DNA of 8,899 nt. Origin: an uncultured Catenibacillus sp. Lineage in GTDB: Bacteria > Bacillota > Clostridia > Lachnospirales > Lachnospiraceae. The notes beneath the pieces are model-generated. The model was not told the DNA's origin, ran no database searches, and saw only the letters and a list, made by a program, of their open reading frames with translations. A program made the translations under genes and the position numbers. Positions 6,618 to 8,899 of the stretch are shown piece after piece (position 1 is the first letter of the stretch; every line of letters begins with the position of its first letter). The stretch is taken from assembly GCA_934339005.1 (NCBI GenBank), contig CAKRHR010000073.1, positions 1-8,899 of the forward strand, written 5' to 3'.

Positions 6618-7416
6618 TCTTAAAAAAAATTTTGGCGACGTCGAAGTTTTAAAGGGCATCAATATGACTGTCAATAAGGGCGATATTGTAGCAATTATCG
6701 GACCGTCAGGCTCTGGTAAGAGTACATTGCTCAGATGTCTGAACTGTATGGAGGACCCAACCTCAGGTCAGATTATTTTCAATGGCGTTGATATTGCAGA
6801 TATGAAGGTTAATATCAATATTCATCGAAGAAAGATGGGCATGGTTTTTCAGCATTTTAATTTGTTTAACAATAAAACAGTGCTTGAAAACATTATGCTG
6901 GCACCGGTATATACAAGATGCCAGGAATTAAGAAAAGCGAAAAGACATAAAAAATCAGGTGCTGGTAAAGAAAATCAGGATAATGGTCAGATATCAGCAA
7001 CAATGACAAAGAAGCAGATTAAAGAAGAAGCCAGAGCGCAGGCAATGGATTTGTTAAAGCGTATTGGCCTTGAGGATAAGGCAGATGTTTATCCATCCAC
7101 ATTGTCTGGTGGACAGAAGCAGAGAATTGCGATTGTCAGAGCACTTGCCATGAATCCGGATGTGATTTTGTTCGATGAGCCGACATCAGCCCTTGATCCG
7201 GAAATGGTCGGCGAAGTTCTGGAGTTGATGAAACAGCTTGCAGAGGAAGGTATGACGATGGTTGTTGTCACCCATGAGATGGGCTTTGCAAGAGAAGTTG
7301 CTTCCAGAGTCGTATTTGTTGATGAAGGTGTCATCAAAGAGGAAGCAAGCCCGCAGGAATTCTTTGAACATCCAAAAGATGCAAGATTGAAAGAATTTTT
7401 GTCGAAAGTGTTATAA
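6601..7416 (+). CDS. Polar amino-acid ABC transporter ATP-binding protein (GlnQ/HisP type) with basic insertion
   Basis: This cytoplasmic subunit of 271 residues powers import by ATP hydrolysis. Motifs are complete: Walker A GPSGSGKS (34-41), Q-loop Q84 in VFQHFN, signature LSGGQ (168-172), Walker B VILFDEP (188-194) with E193 as catalytic base, D-loop SALD (196-199), and switch H225 in THEMGFA. Relatives are usually about 240 residues. The excess is a Lys/Arg-rich insertion at about 104-135, between the Q-loop and the signature, in the helical subdomain that faces the permease. The start is GTG at 6601, inside the permease gene; GGAAAGGAG (6581-6589) lies 11 bases upstream and the product begins MIDVINLKK, as is typical. 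The 17-base overlap points to coupled translation. A strong terminator follows. Confidence 0.96.
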   Translation: MIDVINLKKNFGDVEVLKGINMTVNKGDIVAIIGPSGSGKSTLLRCLNCMEDPTSGQIIFNGVDIADMKVNINIHRRKMGMVFQHFNLFNNKTVLENIMLAPVYTRCQELRKAKRHKKSGAGKENQDNGQISATMTKKQIKEEARAQAMDLLKRIGLEDKADVYPSTLSGGQKQRIAIVRALAMNPDVILFDEPTSALDPEMVGEVLELMKQLAEEGMTMVVVTHEMGFAREVASRVVFVDEGVIKEEASPQEFFEHPKDARLKEFLSKVL

Positions 7417-7440
7417 AACAAAATAGAGTTTACAAATAAT

Positions 7441-7502
7441 AAAATTCCGAATTGGTATTCAACGATGAATTATTTCACTCAGATACTAATTCGGAATTTT
7501 TT
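7441..7502 (+). terminator. Rho-independent terminator of the ABC operon
   Basis: AAAATTCCGAATTGGTAT (7441-7458) pairs with 7483-7500 in an 18-pair stem with one G-U pair, and six T residues span 7497-7502. It starts 25 bases after the ATPase stop. The loop is unusually long (24 bases, 7459-7482). ATTCA (7457-7461) and TGAAT (7466-7470) at its left edge could form a small hairpin that competes only with the apex of the main stem. Confidence 0.9.
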
Positions 7503-7583
7503 AATAGAAAATTATATTTTAAGGAATAATATGCAATGAAAATCATGTATGAATATAAAGCCATCTTAATGACAAAGTACCTT

Positions 7584-7628
7584 TGCAAAATATATTTGCA
7601 TAAATTGCAACAAGAAATTGGAATTGCA
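7584..7628. promoter_or_regulatory. Cluster of four TTGCA/TGCAA half-sites upstream of rpn
   Basis: TGCAA (7584-7588), TTGCA (7596-7600), TGCAA (7606-7610) and TTGCA (7624-7628) alternate in orientation. The first pair forms TGCAAA-N5-TTTGCA and the middle pair TTGCA-N5-TGCAA, both perfect inverted repeats. The last half-site overlaps the proposed -35 hexamer. This arrangement suggests an operator, but no known regulator is recognised and the AT-rich context raises the chance background. Confidence 0.35.
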
Positions 7629-7653
7629 TATGTTTATATGTTTGCGGTATAAT
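7624..7653 (+). promoter_or_regulatory. Sigma-A promoter of the rpn gene
   Basis: A perfect TATAAT (7648-7653) follows TTGCAT (7624-7629) by 18 bases; the -35 matches only the first three consensus positions. It lies 41 bases before the start codon and downstream of the ABC operon terminator, so the nuclease gene is an independent transcription unit. Confidence 0.65.
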
Positions 7654-7694
7654 ATGCTTAAGGGATTCCTCTAAAAGAAAGCAGGAGGAATTAA

Positions 7695-8678
7695 ATGAAA
7701 AAGACTTTACAGGAACTGACGATTAAAGATCCATTTATGTTTGCAGCAATTATGTCTGATGAAGAACAGTGCAAAAAATTTCTTTCATTGGTATTAAAAA
7801 AGGAAATTTTAAAGGTAACAATTATTACTGAAAAAACAGTAGTGTATCATCCTGAATATCATGGTATTCGATTGGATGTCCTGGCTGTTGAAAAGGGTAG
7901 TCAGAGTCGATTTAATGTAGAAATGCAGGTTAAAGATAAGAAAAATTTATCTAAACGATGTCGCTATTATCATGCGCAGCTTGATATGGATGCTTTGCTG
8001 ACAGGGGTAGATTATAATGAATTACCTGATACATATGTGATTTTTATCTGTGATTATGACCCATTGGGAATGAATCTTTACAGATATACGATTGTGAATC
8101 AATGTCAGGAAAATGGACAGATTATTCAGGATGGTAACCATACGATATGGTTAAGCACAAAAGGACAGAATGCCTGCGATGAACCGGAAGAACTTGTGGA
8201 ATTTCTGAAATATGTGGACAATCCGAAAAAATTAAACGACTCAGAAGATACAGGTGATTTTGTTAAATCTTTAAAAAAGCAAATTGCTGCGATTAAAAGG
8301 AATCGTGACTGGGAGGCGAGATTTATGCTGTTTGAGGAAATGTTGAAAGATGAAAGGGAGGAAGGCCGTGTGGAAGGATATAGAACAGGCCGAGCGGAAG
8401 GATTAGAGGAAGGCCGGGCGGAAGGATTAGAAGCAGGTCGGGCGGAAGGATTAGAGGCAGGTCGAGCGGAAGGATTAGAGGCAGGCCGGGCGGAAGGATT
8501 AGAGGCAGGTCGAGCGGAAGGATTAGAAGCAGGCCGACGCGAGAGCGAAAAAGCTTTACAAAAATTTAACCAGCTTATTCAGTTGTTGGCGGCAAACAAT
8601 CGAGTGAATGATGTTATTAAGGCAGCAAGTGATATGGAATATCAGGAACAATTGCTCAAAGAATTTAATCTTGAATAA
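7695..8678 (+). CDS. Rpn-family PD-(D/E)XK nuclease with GRAEGLEA repeat tail
   Basis: The 327-residue product opens with the family start motif DPFMFAAIMSD (12-22). It continues with a PD-(D/E)XK-type active site: D61 in GIRLDV and E76-x-Q78 in NVEMQ, where Q replaces the usual K, as is common in this family. The nuclease part runs to about residue 195. A mixed-charge stretch leads to six copies of GRAEGLE(A/E) flanked by degenerate copies (about 224-287), then a hydrophobic and charged C-terminal helix. E. coli Rpn proteins are DNA endonucleases first linked to recombination and later to anti-phage toxicity held in check by a C-terminal protein made from inside the gene. AGGAGGA (7683-7689) lies 5 bases before the ATG. 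The gene has its own promoter and a terminator at about 8865-8895. Whether it is a defence nuclease, a transposase relative or degenerate selfish DNA cannot be told from sequence alone. Confidence 0.9.
   Translation: MKKTLQELTIKDPFMFAAIMSDEEQCKKFLSLVLKKEILKVTIITEKTVVYHPEYHGIRLDVLAVEKGSQSRFNVEMQVKDKKNLSKRCRYYHAQLDMDALLTGVDYNELPDTYVIFICDYDPLGMNLYRYTIVNQCQENGQIIQDGNHTIWLSTKGQNACDEPEELVEFLKYVDNPKKLNDSEDTGDFVKSLKKQIAAIKRNRDWEARFMLFEEMLKDEREEGRVEGYRTGRAEGLEEGRAEGLEAGRAEGLEAGRAEGLEAGRAEGLEAGRAEGLEAGRRESEKALQKFNQLIQLLAANNRVNDVIKAASDMEYQEQLLKEFNLE
8311..8678 (+). other. Possible internal in-frame gene (RpnS-like C-terminal protein) with its ribosome binding site
   Basis: GGGAGG (8311-8316) lies 8 bases before an in-frame ATG at 8325 (M211 of the full protein, MLFEEMLK). 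Starting there, a 117-residue protein containing all the repeats and the C-terminal helix but no nuclease site would be made. A second GGGAGG (8356-8361) lies 8 bases before an in-frame GTG at 8370. Intragenic C-terminal antitoxins are established for E. coli Rpn genes, so the arrangement has precedent. The purine-rich Glu/Arg/Gly codons here create ribosome-site-like sequence by themselves, and no convincing internal promoter is visible. Confidence 0.35.
8364..8531. repeat. 24-bp coding tandem repeat (seven units)
   Basis: Seven 24-base units in register with the reading frame encode GRVEGYRT once, GRAEGLEE once and GRAEGLEA five times. The units differ almost only at third positions (GGC/GGT, CGA/CGG, GAA/GAG), with the variants shuffled between copies. 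That mosaic suggests repeated slippage or recombination rather than a single amplification. Because the unit is 24 bp, copy-number change keeps the frame and alters only tail length. Confidence 0.95.
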
Positions 8679-8747
8679 TTAAGGATAAGAATATTATAGT
8701 ACAAATGATAAAGTTGAAAAAAATAAAATGAAAAATAGAATGAAAAA

Positions 8748-8794
8748 TGTAAACAGCTATACTCAGAACAAAATAAAGAGGAATCCTGTTTACA
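8748..8794. repeat. Perfect 9-bp inverted repeat downstream of rpn
   Basis: TGTAAACAG (8748-8756) is matched by CTGTTTACA (8786-8794) with a 29-base loop. It lies between the rpn stop and the terminator, so it would form in the 3' part of the transcript. No T-run follows on the + strand. Its role is not apparent. Confidence 0.35.
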
Positions 8795-8864
8795 AAAGAT
8801 AAAAAAGGTTGTGAATGATGAGTTTGGTTCTTTCTGAATTTTGGGTATAACCAAATGAAACATT

Positions 8865-8895
8865 AGCGGGTATCAAATTGATACCCGCTTGTTTT
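8865..8895 (+). terminator. Rho-independent terminator at window end
   Basis: AGCGGGTATCAA (8865-8876) and TTGATACCCGCT (8878-8889) form a perfect 12-bp dyad around one base, giving a GC-capped stem with a short loop. TGTTTT (8890-8895) follows. It would end transcription of the rpn unit 187 bases past its stop codon. The T tract is interrupted by one G. The opposite strand lacks a T-run, so a bidirectional role is less likely. Confidence 0.8.
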
Positions 8896-8899
8896 ATAA

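Noticed and set aside
7457..7470. ATTCA-N4-TGAAT in the terminator loop as a second ARG box
   Set aside because: The half-sites face the wrong way for an ARG box (TGAAT-N4-ATTCA) and the site lies after the operon.
7536..7652. 38-codon frame (begins MKIMYEYKAI) with AAGGA ten bases upstream, between the ABC terminator and rpn
   Set aside because: It overlaps the half-site cluster and the rpn promoter, its TAA is part of the TATAAT box, and the product resembles nothing I know. Probably chance in AT-rich DNA.
8364..8531. CRISPR array
   Set aside because: The 24-bp repeats are contiguous with no spacers and are in frame within a protein gene.
7695..8678. Reading the Rpn gene as an insertion sequence
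   Set aside because: The family is distantly called transposase-like, but no terminal inverted repeats or target-site duplications could be seen around it.
8728..8802. 24-codon frame (begins MKNRMKNV) after rpn
   Set aside because: No ribosome binding site, very low-complexity Lys/Asn composition, and it runs across the inverted repeat.

Overview
The window looks like a stretch of a low-GC Gram-positive chromosome, most likely a gut Clostridium-type bacterium of the Lachnospiraceae. The signs are AT-rich DNA, strong AGGAGG-type ribosome binding sites, a lipobox-anchored amino-acid-binding protein, a VanZ-like protein, and an Rpn-type PD-(D/E)XK nuclease with a GRAEGLEA repeat tail. The assignment is inference from gene style; no ribosomal or other marker gene is present. 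All supported genes lie on the + strand.

Region 1 (1-4768) looks like the end of a cell-surface polysaccharide locus. It holds the tail of an unidentified gene (2-112), a 963-residue STAND/NACHT protein with an N-terminal HSDR_N-like nuclease domain (235-3126), UDP-galactopyranose mutase glf (3141-4253) and a VanZ-like membrane protein (4274-4768). The last three are separated by only 14 and 20 bases, so they are probably cotranscribed. The NACHT protein has the layout of an NLR-like anti-phage protein: effector nuclease, NTPase switch, then a large unrecognised C-terminal region. It sits as a stand-alone cargo gene among housekeeping surface genes.

Region 2 (4769-7502) is a self-contained polar amino-acid ABC importer operon: binding lipoprotein, permease, ATPase, then a rho-independent terminator. 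An ARG-box-like operator (TGAAT-N4-ATTCA) lies between the promoter and the first gene, which suggests arginine-family substrates and ArgR/AhrC control. The binding protein appears to be circularly permuted: the segment that normally ends this fold sits at the N-terminus, before the normal start of the domain, and the protein stops where that segment would normally follow. The ATPase carries a lysine-rich insertion of about 30 residues.

Region 3 (7503-8899) holds an Rpn-family nuclease gene with its own promoter (perfect TATAAT), a 24-bp tandem repeat near its 3' end, and a terminator at the window edge. A well-placed internal ribosome binding site just before the repeats could produce a separate C-terminal protein, as described for the intragenic RpnS antitoxins of E. 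coli.

The best candidates for new biology are the permuted binding protein, the nuclease-NACHT gene in the glf operon, and the possible gene-within-gene in rpn. No computation or database search was run; every family assignment is from reading motifs.
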